DNA of 64,000 nt, from positions 165,203 through 229,202 of the forward strand of contig CAMLFH010000007.1 in the NCBI GenBank assembly GCA_946479285.1, in the 5' to 3' direction. The notes under the pieces are model-generated. The model searched no databases and was not told where the DNA came from. It saw only the letters and a program-made list of their open reading frames with translations. Both the position numbers and the translations under genes were made by a program. This document shows, in pieces, positions 24,918 to 34,196 of the stretch. Position 1 is the first letter of the stretch, and every line of letters begins with the position of its first letter. This stretch comes from an uncultured Flavobacteriales bacterium (lineage in GTDB: Bacteria > Bacteroidota > Bacteroidia > Flavobacteriales > Crocinitomicaceae).

Positions 24918-26990
24918 ATGGTAAAATATCCTTTCTTACTCATCACCGTTCTCGGCATTTCTCAATCCATCCAGGCACAGGAAGACAAATTTCAATGGCT
25001 GGAAGAAGTTGACGGTGCAAAAGCACTTGAATTTGTAGAAGCTCAAAACAAGGCAACTTTTGAAAGACTGAGCAAGGAAAAAGATTATCAATCCATTTAC
25101 GACAGAAGTTTAGAGATTTCCAATTCTTCCGATCGCATTGCCTATCCGGGTTTTAATGGAAAATATGTCTACAATTTCTGGAAAGACAAAGACCACGAGC
25201 GCGGGATCTGGAGAAGGTGCTTAGCAGCTGATTACAACAATAGCAACCTGAACTGGGAAACCATCCTGGATATCGATGCATTGTCGAAAAAAGACAACAT
25301 CAAATGGGTTTTTAAAGGTGCAAGCGGTTTGTATCCTTCTTACAACAGATTCCTGGTCGAACTTTCGAATGGCGGCGGTGACGCTGTATCCATCAGGGAG
25401 TTCGATGCGGACAAGAAAGAATTCATCACCAACGGTTTCCAAATTGACGAAGCAAAAGGCGGAGCTAGTTATATTGATGAGAACACATTGATCGTTTCTA
25501 CCGATTTTGGCGACGGAACCATGACCACTTCCGGTTATCCGAACCAGGTGAAGATCTGGAAACGCGGAACTTTGCTGAAAGATGCGCAATTGATCTATGA
25601 GGGAAAACAAGAAGATGTTGGGACCTGGGGCGGAATTTTACGCGGCGATACAAAAAGCTATGTATTCATTTCACGTGCATTGACGAGTTTTAGTGCTCGG
25701 AAAATCCTATGGATCGACAATAAAATTGTCACCCTGGATATTCCGGACGACTGTAATATCAGTGGTCTTCTGAAAAACCAGTTAGTGATCCAGTTGAAAT
25801 CCGATTGGACCGTTGCTTCCAAAACCTATAAAAGCGGTGCTTTGTTGAGTCTTGATTTCGATAAATTGTTGAAAGGAACCAAAGAAATACTATTGATTAC
25901 GGAACCGGATGAATTTTCCAGTATTCCCGAAATTTCGGCAACTAAAAACCAGCTTTTAGTAAACCAATTGACGAATGTTACCAGCCAGTTGTACATTTAT
26001 TCCTTCAAAGATGGAAAATGGAGCAGTCAGAAGGCAAAAGCTCCGGATTACGGAACGATTTCACTGATCAGTTCGGATGAATTTACAGATCAGTTCTTTT
26101 TCCAGTATGAGAACTTTACCACTCCGACGACTTTATACGCTGCAGACGCAGGAACGAATACCTTTAAAGCAATCAAATCACTTCCCGCCTATTTTGATGC
26201 AGGCAAATACGAAGTAAAGCAGTTCAAAGCGAAATCGAAAGACGGTACGATGGTTCCTTATTTCATGGTTTCAGCCAAAAACATTCCACTCGACGGTACA
26301 AATCCTACGCTGATCATTGCTTACGGCGGATTTGAAATTTCTTACGAGCCTTTCTATGCCGGAAAATACGGAAATGCCTGGCTGGACAAAGGCGGGGTTT
26401 TTGTGGTTGCCAATATTCGCGGAGGCGGTGAATTTGGTCCGAAATGGCACCAGGGCGGAATGAAAGAAAAGCGTCAGAATGTATTTAACGACCTTTTTGC
26501 AGTTTCGGAAGATTTGATCGAAAAGAAAGTGACTTCTTCCAAACATTTAGGAGTTATGGGCGGAAGCAACGGCGGATTATTAGTTGGTGTCGCATTTACA
26601 CAACGTCCGGATTTGTACAACGCAATTGTTTGCCAGGTTCCTTTGCTGGACATGCAGCGCTACAACAAACTTTTGGCCGGGGCAAGCTGGATGGGTGAAT
26701 ATGGAAACCCGGACATTCCGGAAGAATGGGAATACATTCAAAAATACTCGCCGTACCAAAACCTGAAACCAGGAATGAACTACCCGGAAGTTTTCTTCAC
26801 CACTTCTACCCGCGACGATCGTGTTCACCCGGGACACGCACGTAAAATGGTTGCCAAAATGAACGACATGGGCTACAAAACGTATTATTATGAAAATACG
26901 GAAGGCGGTCATGCCGGTTCATCTACGAATGAGCAAAGCGCCAAGGCCAGTGCAATGATGTTTTCTTATTTGTTGATGAAGTTGAAATAA
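24918..26990 (+). CDS. Secreted prolyl oligopeptidase family serine peptidase (S9A)
   Basis: A 690-residue exported peptidase that would cut after proline in short peptides. Signal peptide: YPFLLITVLGISQSIQAQ. A seven-blade propeller region covers roughly 60-400. The C-terminal alpha/beta hydrolase domain contains the nucleophile Ser-550 in MGGSNGGLL, the acid in STRDDRVHPGHA (Asp-633/634) and His-665 in EGGHAGSS. NPTLIIAYGGFEISYEP and NIRGGGEFGPKWHQGG are typical S9A blocks. Start at 24918 (MVKYPF) is preferred to 24894 because it gives a clean signal peptide. It ends one base before the next frame opens. Confidence 0.92.
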   Translation: MVKYPFLLITVLGISQSIQAQEDKFQWLEEVDGAKALEFVEAQNKATFERLSKEKDYQSIYDRSLEISNSSDRIAYPGFNGKYVYNFWKDKDHERGIWRRCLAADYNNSNLNWETILDIDALSKKDNIKWVFKGASGLYPSYNRFLVELSNGGGDAVSIREFDADKKEFITNGFQIDEAKGGASYIDENTLIVSTDFGDGTMTTSGYPNQVKIWKRGTLLKDAQLIYEGKQEDVGTWGGILRGDTKSYVFISRALTSFSARKILWIDNKIVTLDIPDDCNISGLLKNQLVIQLKSDWTVASKTYKSGALLSLDFDKLLKGTKEILLITEPDEFSSIPEISATKNQLLVNQLTNVTSQLYIYSFKDGKWSSQKAKAPDYGTISLISSDEFTDQFFFQYENFTTPTTLYAADAGTNTFKAIKSLPAYFDAGKYEVKQFKAKSKDGTMVPYFMVSAKNIPLDGTNPTLIIAYGGFEISYEPFYAGKYGNAWLDKGGVFVVANIRGGGEFGPKWHQGGMKEKRQNVFNDLFAVSEDLIEKKVTSSKHLGVMGGSNGGLLVGVAFTQRPDLYNAIVCQVPLLDMQRYNKLLAGASWMGEYGNPDIPEEWEYIQKYSPYQNLKPGMNYPEVFFTTSTRDDRVHPGHARKMVAKMNDMGYKTYYYENTEGGHAGSSTNEQSAKASAMMFSYLLMKLK

Positions 26991-26999
26991 TTGACACTT

Positions 27000-27803
27000 A
27001 TGCAAATAAGTATCCGGGATTTATATGATCAAATTTTTGCTTTTGAGGGTACACACCTTTTTGAATCCATTCTGAAACCCTGGGTTATTGAAAACGAGTA
27101 CAAAACTTACATTTTAACTGTTTCCAATAAAATACAATCAAATAAAGTGGACCTGTCCCAGGATGATGTTTGGGAACTTTACGCCCTGAACCGCGTATTG
27201 GATATTCTGACACTTGGTTTTCAGCCTGACAATAAAGCGGATGGCGATTGGACAGGAACTGATCTTACCTTATCGGAATATATTGCATTTACTGATCAGA
27301 TCGGATTGGAAACCGGAGTACCGGCATACTTTCATTCCTTTGATTGTGAAATTATGGAGGCACAGGAAGGGGAAACTGATTTTAAAATCACAGAACACTG
27401 CTTTCCAGCAGTGAAATTGAAAAATCTGATGATTAAAAGAGCTGGAGTGAAAATCTCACTCAACCCGCAACACTTCGATTTGACACAGATAAATGCTGCC
27501 TCTATATATTGGACTTCCAGACGGAAGAACAGAAAATACCAGGATCAATCACAGGGTTGGGGAAGTAATTCCCAATGGCGAACAGATTTGAGATTAGACT
27601 TGGAAACAACCGATCATTTTATTTACAATCTGCAGGGTACATTCGATTTGACAAAAGCAACAAATGATCAACAATATGAACTATACGATTTGGAGCTCCA
27701 GGAAGCAATCGAATTGACCCGTTTCAGACATTTGATGCAATCAGCGAAAGACGATACGGATTTATATCCTTATAGCTTCAGGTATGTGGAGAAGAAAAAC
27801 TAA
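27000..27803 (+). CDS. Conserved-looking hypothetical protein
   Basis: A 267-residue cytoplasmic protein with no signal peptide. It has polar, aromatic-rich segments: YDQIFAFEGTHLFESILKPWVIENEY, LYALNRVLDILTLGFQPDNKADGDWTGTDLTLSEYIAFTDQIGLE and SYSFRYVEKKN-like ending. I do not recognise a family. The ATG at 27000 is preferred over a TTG three codons upstream. It follows the oligopeptidase by 9 bp and may share its transcript. Confidence 0.7.
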   Translation: MQISIRDLYDQIFAFEGTHLFESILKPWVIENEYKTYILTVSNKIQSNKVDLSQDDVWELYALNRVLDILTLGFQPDNKADGDWTGTDLTLSEYIAFTDQIGLETGVPAYFHSFDCEIMEAQEGETDFKITEHCFPAVKLKNLMIKRAGVKISLNPQHFDLTQINAASIYWTSRRKNRKYQDQSQGWGSNSQWRTDLRLDLETTDHFIYNLQGTFDLTKATNDQQYELYDLELQEAIELTRFRHLMQSAKDDTDLYPYSFRYVEKKN

Positions 27804-27840
27804 CGGCCATGTCCTCTAATAGAAACATGGACAAAATGAT

Positions 27841-27848
27841 TACATTTG
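27841..27848 (+). promoter_or_regulatory. Predicted -7 box, truncated hemoglobin gene
   Basis: TACATTTG matches TAnnTTTG and ends 22 bp before the GTG start at 27871. Confidence 0.55.
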
Positions 27849-27870
27849 AGTAAATCTCAAACCGATTCAT

Positions 27871-28347
27871 GTGAAAAACATACCAACTTTATACGAATGG
27901 GCAGGCGACATAAAAACCTTTGAGCATCTATTCGCCAAATTCTATGATAAGGTCCTGAAAGATGATCTATTGGGAGAAGTTTTCAAAAACATGTCACCGG
28001 AACACGTGAAACACGTAGCCAATTTCGTGGCAGAAGTTTTTGGAGGAGACAAATTCTATACGGAGGAAAACGATGGCAGCCATGCTAAAATGATTGGTCA
28101 GCATATTGGAAAAATGCTTACGGAGGAAAAACGCCAGCGCTGGGTGAATTTATTGTTGCAGACAGCTGACGAAGTTGGGCTGAAAAGTGATCCTGAATTC
28201 CGTTCGGCTTTTGTGGGTTATATTGAATGGGGAACCCGGCTTGCAGTGATCAACTCTCAATTAACCGAGAATCCAATGAATACCGATGAACCCATGCCAA
28301 AATGGGGCTGGGGAGAAACAGGCGGACCTTATCTTCCTGACAATTGA
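27871..28347 (+). CDS. Truncated hemoglobin, group II-like globin
   Basis: A 158-residue heme protein of the truncated hemoglobin superfamily, which binds O2, NO or related ligands. Family segments are TLYEWAGDIKTFEHLFAKFYDKVLKDDLLGEVFKNM, HVKHVANFVAEVFGGDKFYTEENDGSHAKMIGQHIGKMLTEEKRQRWVNLLL (the proximal His is probably in GQHIG), and FRSAFVGYIEWGTRLAVINSQ. A 25-residue C-terminal tail ending PMPKWGWGETGGPY matches the tail seen in related actinobacterial globins. GTG is the start; the ATG two bases upstream is out of frame and reads straight into a stop. Confidence 0.9.
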   Translation: MKNIPTLYEWAGDIKTFEHLFAKFYDKVLKDDLLGEVFKNMSPEHVKHVANFVAEVFGGDKFYTEENDGSHAKMIGQHIGKMLTEEKRQRWVNLLLQTADEVGLKSDPEFRSAFVGYIEWGTRLAVINSQLTENPMNTDEPMPKWGWGETGGPYLPDN

Positions 28348-28532
28348 TGAGTAAATCTGTGAACTCGTAGCCTCAATTCAATAAACCAATCTCTCAATCT
28401 TTCACTGAGGTCGAGATGAGCAAATTCCTTTTCATTTCCCAAAATATCCAAATCTTAACAGTTAATGGCAAATGATCTGTCGCTGAAGGACAGAATTATA
28501 GGTATCTTAATTATTCACCAAAAAGAACAGTT

Positions 28533-28943
28533 ATGATGACCTGGAGACAAATGCGAAATCACCTGAAAGGAAAAGTAGTTCTTGTTGGATTGACTTTTAT
28601 TGATCAGGAAGGCGAAGTAATAGAACGATACCAGACACACGGAACGATTGCTAAATTAACAATAGATGGATTCTTCAAAATAATCCGGGATGACAACAGT
28701 ATCTTTCGGATTCCTTATTTGAAGGAAACTATAAAAATGGCAAAAGAAGGCGCATACCGTGAAAAATCGACCGGGGAAACCGTTGAAAACCCGGATTTGA
28801 TCATTGCATGGAAAGTGAAAACTGCCGAAAATGCCAATGTCGAGGAAATCAAAAAACACGGTTACATGCCTGTTTTTGATTATTCCGATTCAAGAAACGG
28901 GAGAAAGGATGAACGTGAAGACAATCTATCACATCCCTCTTAA
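28533..28943 (+). CDS. Hypothetical protein
   Basis: A 136-residue cytoplasmic protein. It has an early beta-rich part (KGKVVLVGLTFIDQEGEVIERYQTHGTIAKL) and a mixed later part (FKIIRDDNSIFRIPYLKETIKMAKEGAYREKSTGETVENPDLIIAWKVKT). The GTI/IRD pattern suggests a small barrel, but no family is recognised. A charged C-terminal tail (RNGRKDEREDN) follows. It ends 6 bp before the decayed dnaE-end sequence, so it was probably the original convergent neighbour of dnaE. Confidence 0.65.
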   Translation: MMTWRQMRNHLKGKVVLVGLTFIDQEGEVIERYQTHGTIAKLTIDGFFKIIRDDNSIFRIPYLKETIKMAKEGAYREKSTGETVENPDLIIAWKVKTAENANVEEIKKHGYMPVFDYSDSRNGRKDEREDNLSHPS

Positions 28944-28948
28944 TCAGT

Positions 28949-29003
28949 TTAATTCACATCAAACCTCGCTTCCAACTGCATTTCTTTCTTCGAGCATTTT
29001 GGC
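28949..29003 (-). pseudogene. Decayed second copy of the dnaE 3' end
   Basis: Read on the minus strand, this stretch aligns with the last ~60 bases of dnaE. It has GCCAAAATGCTC against GCTAAAATGCTC, then a 5-base gap, then a block translating MQLEARFDVN-stop against the dnaE end MQLEVGFDTN-stop. The copy lies on the far side of higBA, so the toxin-antitoxin pair is bracketed by two dnaE tails in direct orientation. It cannot be translated as dnaE in one frame because of the gap. Confidence 0.7.
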
Positions 29004-29042
29004 TAAATGATGTAAAAATTTGTCCAGTAAAAAACTATTACA

Positions 29043-29062
29043 TACTTTTAACGTTAGTAACG
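29043..29062 (+). promoter_or_regulatory. higBA promoter and probable operator
   Basis: A -7 like TACTTTTA (29043-29050) is followed at once by CGTTAGTAACG (29052-29062), a perfect 11-bp palindrome, 13 bp before the toxin ATG. HigA antitoxins repress their own operon through such palindromes, so binding here is plausible. Confidence 0.5.
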
Positions 29063-29075
29063 CAATACGATACTA

Positions 29076-29357
29076 ATGATTAAAACTTTTGGCGATAAAG
29101 AATCTGAAAAAATCTGGCTCGGAATTCGATCTAAAAAATTGCCAAACGAAATTCAGGATGTTGCGCGTCGAAAACTAAGAATGCTCAATAATGCTCAGGA
29201 TATAACTGATTTAAGAATCCCACCTTCGAACAGATTGGAAAAATTAAAAGGAGATCTCCAAAATTATTACAGTATTCGCATTAATAATCAATGGAGGATC
29301 ATTTTTGAATGGATTAACAATGATGCTTACGAGATTCAAATAGTAGACTATCATTAA
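29076..29357 (+). CDS. higB: HigB-type toxin (RelE/ParE superfamily mRNA interferase)
   Basis: A 93-residue toxin resembling the killer protein family. It shows IKTFGDKESEKIWLGIRSKKLPNEIQDVARRKLRMLNNA, IPPSNRLEKLKGD and YYSIRINNQWRIIFEW, with the basic and aromatic residues typical of ribosome-dependent mRNA cleavage. Toxin-before-antitoxin order and a 10-bp gap to higA fit HigBA modules. The module is bracketed by two copies of the dnaE 3' end, suggesting arrival by recombination. Confidence 0.92.
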   Translation: MIKTFGDKESEKIWLGIRSKKLPNEIQDVARRKLRMLNNAQDITDLRIPPSNRLEKLKGDLQNYYSIRINNQWRIIFEWINNDAYEIQIVDYH

Positions 29358-29367
29358 AATAAATAAA

Positions 29368-29667
29368 ATGGAAAAGCTTAAAAATATTCACCCGGGGGAA
29401 ATTCTTTCAGAGGAATTTTTAATTCCAATGGAAATTTCAGCTTACCGTTTGGCAAAAGAAACATTTCTTCCCCAAACACGCATTTCGGAAATCATCAAGG
29501 GTAATCGCAGAATTACTGCTGACACCGCATTGCGTTTTTCCAAATTCTTTGGTACAAGTCCCAAATTCTGGCTGGGCCTTCAGGATGATTTTGATCTGGA
29601 AGAAGAAATCAATCAGAAAGAAAATGAAATCAATAATATAAAGCCTTTGGAAGGAAGCGCTGCATAA
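29368..29667 (+). CDS. higA: HigA-type antitoxin (XRE helix-turn-helix)
   Basis: A 99-residue DNA-binding antitoxin with the HigA signature IHPGEILSEEFLIPMEISAYRLAKETFLPQTRISEIIKGNRRITADTALRFSKFFGTSPKFWLGLQDDFDLE. It would bind and neutralise HigB and repress the operon. The last ~20 residues are acidic/polar and may be flexible. It converges with dnaE, with 17 bp between stop codons. Confidence 0.93.
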   Translation: MEKLKNIHPGEILSEEFLIPMEISAYRLAKETFLPQTRISEIIKGNRRITADTALRFSKFFGTSPKFWLGLQDDFDLEEEINQKENEINNIKPLEGSAA

Positions 29668-29684
29668 TTTAATTGAAGTATCAC

Positions 29685-32600
29685 TTAATTCGTATCAAAT
29701 CCAACCTCCAGCTGCATTTCTTTCATTTCTGAGAGCATTTTAGCAGACGGATTGATCCGAAGTCGTTTGGAAGGCATACTCACCGTTAGATTGTCCAAAT
29801 GATCGATCACCGTGAATTTGACGGAACAATTTCCTTCTTCGCTTTCTTTAAACATCGTTTCGAGCTTATTGAGCATCATTTGGTCCAGTAATTTGATCGG
29901 AACGGTGATGTTGATCGTGGCCGATTTTTGTCCCATCATATCCTGCAATTGTTCAATGGAATTGATACTGAACTCGATCGGTTTCATTTTCGTGATCTTA
30001 TCCGGGTACGGGCCTTCCTGAACACGGCCTTTAATGGCTACGAACAAGTCTTTTGTCAACAGGTGGCGGAATTTCAGATACGTATCTCCGAAAATGTATT
30101 GTTTGTGAGAATTCGAATAATCTTCAATCAGGATCAGTCCAAATGGTTTCCCGGTTTTGGTGGTCAAATGCTGTGCATCAGTTATAATTGCCGGAATAGT
30201 AAAGTCTCTTCCCAAATGATTTTTTACGTTAGAAAGCAGTTCGACATTTCCATTACAGAATGCTTCGATTTCTACCCTGAAATCATCCAGCGGGTGGCCG
30301 GAAATAAAGATTCCTACTACTTCCTTTTCACGATTCAATTTGTACAATAAACTCCATTCTTCGGAATGCGGGATCGTTGGCTCCGGCATTTTGACATCGG
30401 CAGATTCCCCGAACATGGAAACCTGTGCGGAATTTTCGTTGTCCTGCAAGCTGTTCCCATATTTCAGGGCGTTTTCGATGAAGGTTTTCCCACCTGCGTC
30501 CAATGCAAAATACTGTGCCCTGTGCGCTCCTCTGAACGAATCAAAACAACCGGCATACGCCATGCTTTCCAGCGCTTTTTTGTTCACTAAACGTAAGTTC
30601 AGGCGCTTCGTCATTTCGAAAATTGACTGAAAAGTTCCTTCTTCCTGACGGTTCGAGATGATATTCTCAACCGGGCCGCTTCCCAATCCTTTGATCCCGC
30701 CTAAACCGAATCGGATTGCTCCGGCAGCATTTACCGTAAATTCATAAACCGATTCATTCACATCAGGTCCCAAGACTTCCAATCCCATTCGGCGGCATTC
30801 CTCCATGAAGAAACTTACCTGTGCAATGTCATTTAAATTATTGGAAAGTACCGCAGCCATAAATTCAGCCGGATAATTGGCTTTCAGATATGCCGTTTGG
30901 TAAGCAATCCAGGCATAACACGTGGAGTGTGATTTATTGAAGGCGTACGATGCAAATGCTTCCCAGTCTTTCCAAACTTTTTCCAAAATCACAGGATCGT
31001 GTCCGCGCTGCGCTCCCTGCTCCACAAACTGCGGTTTCATTTTATCCAGGATATAACGCTGTTTCTTACCCATGGCTTTACGCAGAACGTCGGCATCACC
31101 TTTGGAAAAGCCCGCCAATTTCTGGGAAAGAAGCATTACCTGCTCCTGGTAAACTGTGATTCCATATGTTTCTTTCAGATACTCTTCACAAGCATCCAAA
31201 TCGTATTTAATTTCTTGTTCCCCGTTCTTCCGTTTAATGAAATCCGGAATGTATTCCAGCGGCCCCGGGCGGTACAAGGCGTTCATGGCAATCAGATCGG
31301 CAAACACCGACGGACGCAATTCCCGCATGTATTTCTGCATTCCGGGACTTTCATACTGGAAGATCCCAACCGTTTCACCGCGCTGGAATAACTCGTAAGT
31401 CTTTTCATCATCAATCGGGAAGGTATCCGGATCGAGGTCAATATCGTGTCGTTTTTTGACATTCTTAACGGCGTCTTTGATCAAAGTCAAAGTCTTCAGA
31501 CCCAGGAAGTCCATTTTCAATAACCCGGCTTCTTCTGCCACGGAGTTATCGAACTGTGTACACCACATTCCCGTATCCTTTGCCAATGCAACAGGAACGA
31601 AATTGGTAATATCATCCGGTGTAATAATCACCCCACAGGCGTGAATTCCGGTATTTCGCACGGAACCTTCAATACGCTGAGCCTGTCTCAATACCTGCGC
31701 CCTCATATCATTTCCTTTTGCCAGTGCACGCAGTTCCTGAACGTTCGCTAAATCCAGCGGACTGTTTGAAAGTTTCTCAGCCAACTTGGGCTCTTCCCAG
31801 TTGAAAATGGCATCCAGCGAGAAGTTATCAGGAATGAGTTTCGCCAATCCGTTAGTTTCGATCAAGGGTAAATCCAACACACGTCCCGCATCACGAATAG
31901 ACGACTTTGCCGCCATTGTTCCGTAAGTAATGATCTGTGCAACCTGGTTGGAACCGTATTTTGCGATTACCCAGTCAATAACCCGCCCACGACCTTCATC
32001 GTCGAAATCGATATCGATATCGGGCATGGAAACACGGTCCGGGTTCAGGAAACGCTCAAATAGCAAATCGTAAGCAATCGGGTCTACATTGGTAATTCCG
32101 GTGCAGTATGCAACTGCAGATCCGGCTGCCGAACCACGCCCCGGACCAACGGAAACGCCCATATCACGAGCTGCCTGGCAGAAATCCTGTACGATCAAAA
32201 AGTATCCCGGATAACCGGTTTTTTCAACGGTCTTCAACTCAAAATCAAGCCGGTCCCGGATTTCATCCGTAATTTCCGGGTAGCGTTTTGCCGCTCCTTC
32301 GTAGGTTAAATGACGCAAATAGGCATTTTCACCACGCTTTCCACCATCGACCTCATCTTCCGGGTGCTTGAATTCATCCGGAATATCAAATGCCGGAAGA
32401 AGTACTTCTCTCGCTAAAGGATAATGTTCGATTTTACCCAGGATTTCCCCAACACTTTCAATTGCTTCGGGAAGGTCCAGGAATAATTCCTTCATTTCAT
32501 CCGATGATTTGAAGTAATATTCTTCGTTCTCCAGGCCGAAACGGAAATTACGCCCTTTTCCTTTTGGAGTAGTCACCTGTTCACCGTCGCGCACACAGAG

Positions 32601-34073
32601 CAAAATATCGTGCGTATTGGCATCTTCCCTGGTTCCGTAAAAAGTGTTGTTTGTAGCAACTACTTTCACTTCATGCTTTTGAGCCAGTTTGATCAAAGCC
32701 GCATTTACGCGATTTTCATCTTCCTGCCCGTGGCGCATGATTTCCACGTACAAATCGTCCTTGAACAAATTCTTCCACCAAACGAGCGCCTCTTCTGCCT
32801 GTTTTTCACCCACATTTAATAACAATCCCGGGATCTCTCCACTCAAACCTCCAGTCAGAACAATCAGATCTTCATTGTACTGCTCCACCAGTTTTTTATC
32901 AATCCGCGGAACATAATACATTCCCTGTGTATGCGCCTTAGAGGCAAGTTTGATGAGGTTGTGATATCCGTTTTTATTTTTCGCGATGAAAACAACCAAT
33001 GATCCGTTGTCTTTTACGCTTTTATCCAGGTGATCACGACAAACGTACATTTCACAGCCGATAATCGGGAGCAAGGGTTGTTTGGTATAAGTCTGCCCGT
33101 TTTCTTCTGCCTCCTGTCTTTCGGCTTCAATTTCTTTATTGACTCCTGCAATTGCCTTCTCAAAATGGAAAGCTGCCATCATATTCCCGATATCGGTTAA
33201 AGCAACGGCCGGCATGTTGTGCTTGATGGCTTGTTTTACCAATCCTTTCACATCCATGGTAGACTGAAGAATGGTAAACTGGGTATGATTGTGCAAATGA
33301 ACGAAAGGCAGATCTTTTAAGCGGTCCCTTGCTTCCGAAACATCGACAGAAATAGAATCGTCGCTTGTTTGTGTTTTGAGTTTGGCACTTTCTTCCTTTA
33401 AATTCAGGTGAGTAAGTCCAATTGGTTGAATAAGGTCCGGATTCGCTATTTTGAAGCGATCGAAAAATTCTAACTCAACTTTTAATTCTTCTTTGGTAAA
33501 AACTTCGCGGCGAACCAATTCAAAGAAACAACGCGTAGTTGCCTCCACATCGGCAGTTGCATTGTGTGCTTCTCCAAAAGGAACATTGAAAAGGTAAGCG
33601 TGTAATTCGGTAAGAGTCGGCAGCTTGAATTTCCCACCACGACCTCCGGGAATTTTACACATCTCGGCAGTCACTTCCGTACAGGTATCCAACACAGGAA
33701 GATCGTGCATATTGGTTTCCACCTGGGTACGCAGGAATTCTGCCCCCATAATGTTCAGGTCGAATTTGATATTCTGACCTACTACAAAGTTCGATTTTCG
33801 CAGTGCTTCATTAAATTCTGCGATAACATCTTCCAAAGCTTCACCCTGTTCGGTTGCCAACTCGGTAGAAATCCCATGGATCCTTTCTGCATCGTAGGGA
33901 ATATCGAAACCATCCGGGCGAATCAGGAAGTCTTTTGCTTCCACCAAATTCCCCAAATCATCATGCAATTGCCAGGCAATCTGGATCGCTCTGGGCCAAT
34001 TATCCAAATCGGTTATCGGAGCATTCCAATCACGAGGTAAACCTGTTGTTTCGGTATCGAAAATCAAAAACAT
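29685..34073 (-). CDS. dnaE: DNA polymerase III alpha subunit with fused DnaQ-like exonuclease
   Basis: A 1462-residue replicative polymerase. Residues 1-195 are a DEDDh exonuclease: DTETTG (Asp-6, Glu-8), Asp-105 in NIKFDLN, His-170 and Asp-175 in AHNATADVEAT. A linker leads to the PHP domain from about 257 (FVHLHNHTQFTILQS). The palm has GPGRGSAAGS (643-652) and the catalytic pair Asp-685/Asp-687 in MPDIDIDFDDE. AYQTAYLKANYPAEFMAAVLS and the C-terminal OB-fold/tau-binding region follow. E. coli DnaE (about 1160 residues) lacks the exonuclease. The ATG at 34073 (MFLIFDTETTG) is preferred to a TTG 21 bases upstream. Confidence 0.96.
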   Translation of the reverse strand: MFLIFDTETTGLPRDWNAPITDLDNWPRAIQIAWQLHDDLGNLVEAKDFLIRPDGFDIPYDAERIHGISTELATEQGEALEDVIAEFNEALRKSNFVVGQNIKFDLNIMGAEFLRTQVETNMHDLPVLDTCTEVTAEMCKIPGGRGGKFKLPTLTELHAYLFNVPFGEAHNATADVEATTRCFFELVRREVFTKEELKVELEFFDRFKIANPDLIQPIGLTHLNLKEESAKLKTQTSDDSISVDVSEARDRLKDLPFVHLHNHTQFTILQSTMDVKGLVKQAIKHNMPAVALTDIGNMMAAFHFEKAIAGVNKEIEAERQEAEENGQTYTKQPLLPIIGCEMYVCRDHLDKSVKDNGSLVVFIAKNKNGYHNLIKLASKAHTQGMYYVPRIDKKLVEQYNEDLIVLTGGLSGEIPGLLLNVGEKQAEEALVWWKNLFKDDLYVEIMRHGQEDENRVNAALIKLAQKHEVKVVATNNTFYGTREDANTHDILLCVRDGEQVTTPKGKGRNFRFGLENEEYYFKSSDEMKELFLDLPEAIESVGEILGKIEHYPLAREVLLPAFDIPDEFKHPEDEVDGGKRGENAYLRHLTYEGAAKRYPEITDEIRDRLDFELKTVEKTGYPGYFLIVQDFCQAARDMGVSVGPGRGSAAGSAVAYCTGITNVDPIAYDLLFERFLNPDRVSMPDIDIDFDDEGRGRVIDWVIAKYGSNQVAQIITYGTMAAKSSIRDAGRVLDLPLIETNGLAKLIPDNFSLDAIFNWEEPKLAEKLSNSPLDLANVQELRALAKGNDMRAQVLRQAQRIEGSVRNTGIHACGVIITPDDITNFVPVALAKDTGMWCTQFDNSVAEEAGLLKMDFLGLKTLTLIKDAVKNVKKRHDIDLDPDTFPIDDEKTYELFQRGETVGIFQYESPGMQKYMRELRPSVFADLIAMNALYRPGPLEYIPDFIKRKNGEQEIKYDLDACEEYLKETYGITVYQEQVMLLSQKLAGFSKGDADVLRKAMGKKQRYILDKMKPQFVEQGAQRGHDPVILEKVWKDWEAFASYAFNKSHSTCYAWIAYQTAYLKANYPAEFMAAVLSNNLNDIAQVSFFMEECRRMGLEVLGPDVNESVYEFTVNAAGAIRFGLGGIKGLGSGPVENIISNRQEEGTFQSIFEMTKRLNLRLVNKKALESMAYAGCFDSFRGAHRAQYFALDAGGKTFIENALKYGNSLQDNENSAQVSMFGESADVKMPEPTIPHSEEWSLLYKLNREKEVVGIFISGHPLDDFRVEIEAFCNGNVELLSNVKNHLGRDFTIPAIITDAQHLTTKTGKPFGLILIEDYSNSHKQYIFGDTYLKFRHLLTKDLFVAIKGRVQEGPYPDKITKMKPIEFSINSIEQLQDMMGQKSATINITVPIKLLDQMMLNKLETMFKESEEGNCSVKFTVIDHLDNLTVSMPSKRLRINPSAKMLSEMKEMQLEVGFDTN

Positions 34074-34094
34074 GTGAGTCTTTTTTGGGGACAA

Positions 34095-34102
34095 TAAAGA
34101 TA
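34095..34102 (-). promoter_or_regulatory. Predicted -7 box of dnaE (one mismatch)
   Basis: TATCTTTA on the minus strand differs from TAnnTTTG only in the last base and lies 21 bp upstream of the ATG. It would not fit the longer TTG start. Confidence 0.45.
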
Positions 34103-34196
34103 GTCAAAAGAAAGGGACGAATCAAAATCAAGTTGGCTGCTTGTTGATAACTCTCCCTTATTTTTAGCAAGTTTTGAGATTCATGGATTAACGACA

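Noticed and set aside
29928..30350. 140-residue frame opposite the C-terminal dnaE region
   Set aside because: It is a shadow of dnaE with no motif.
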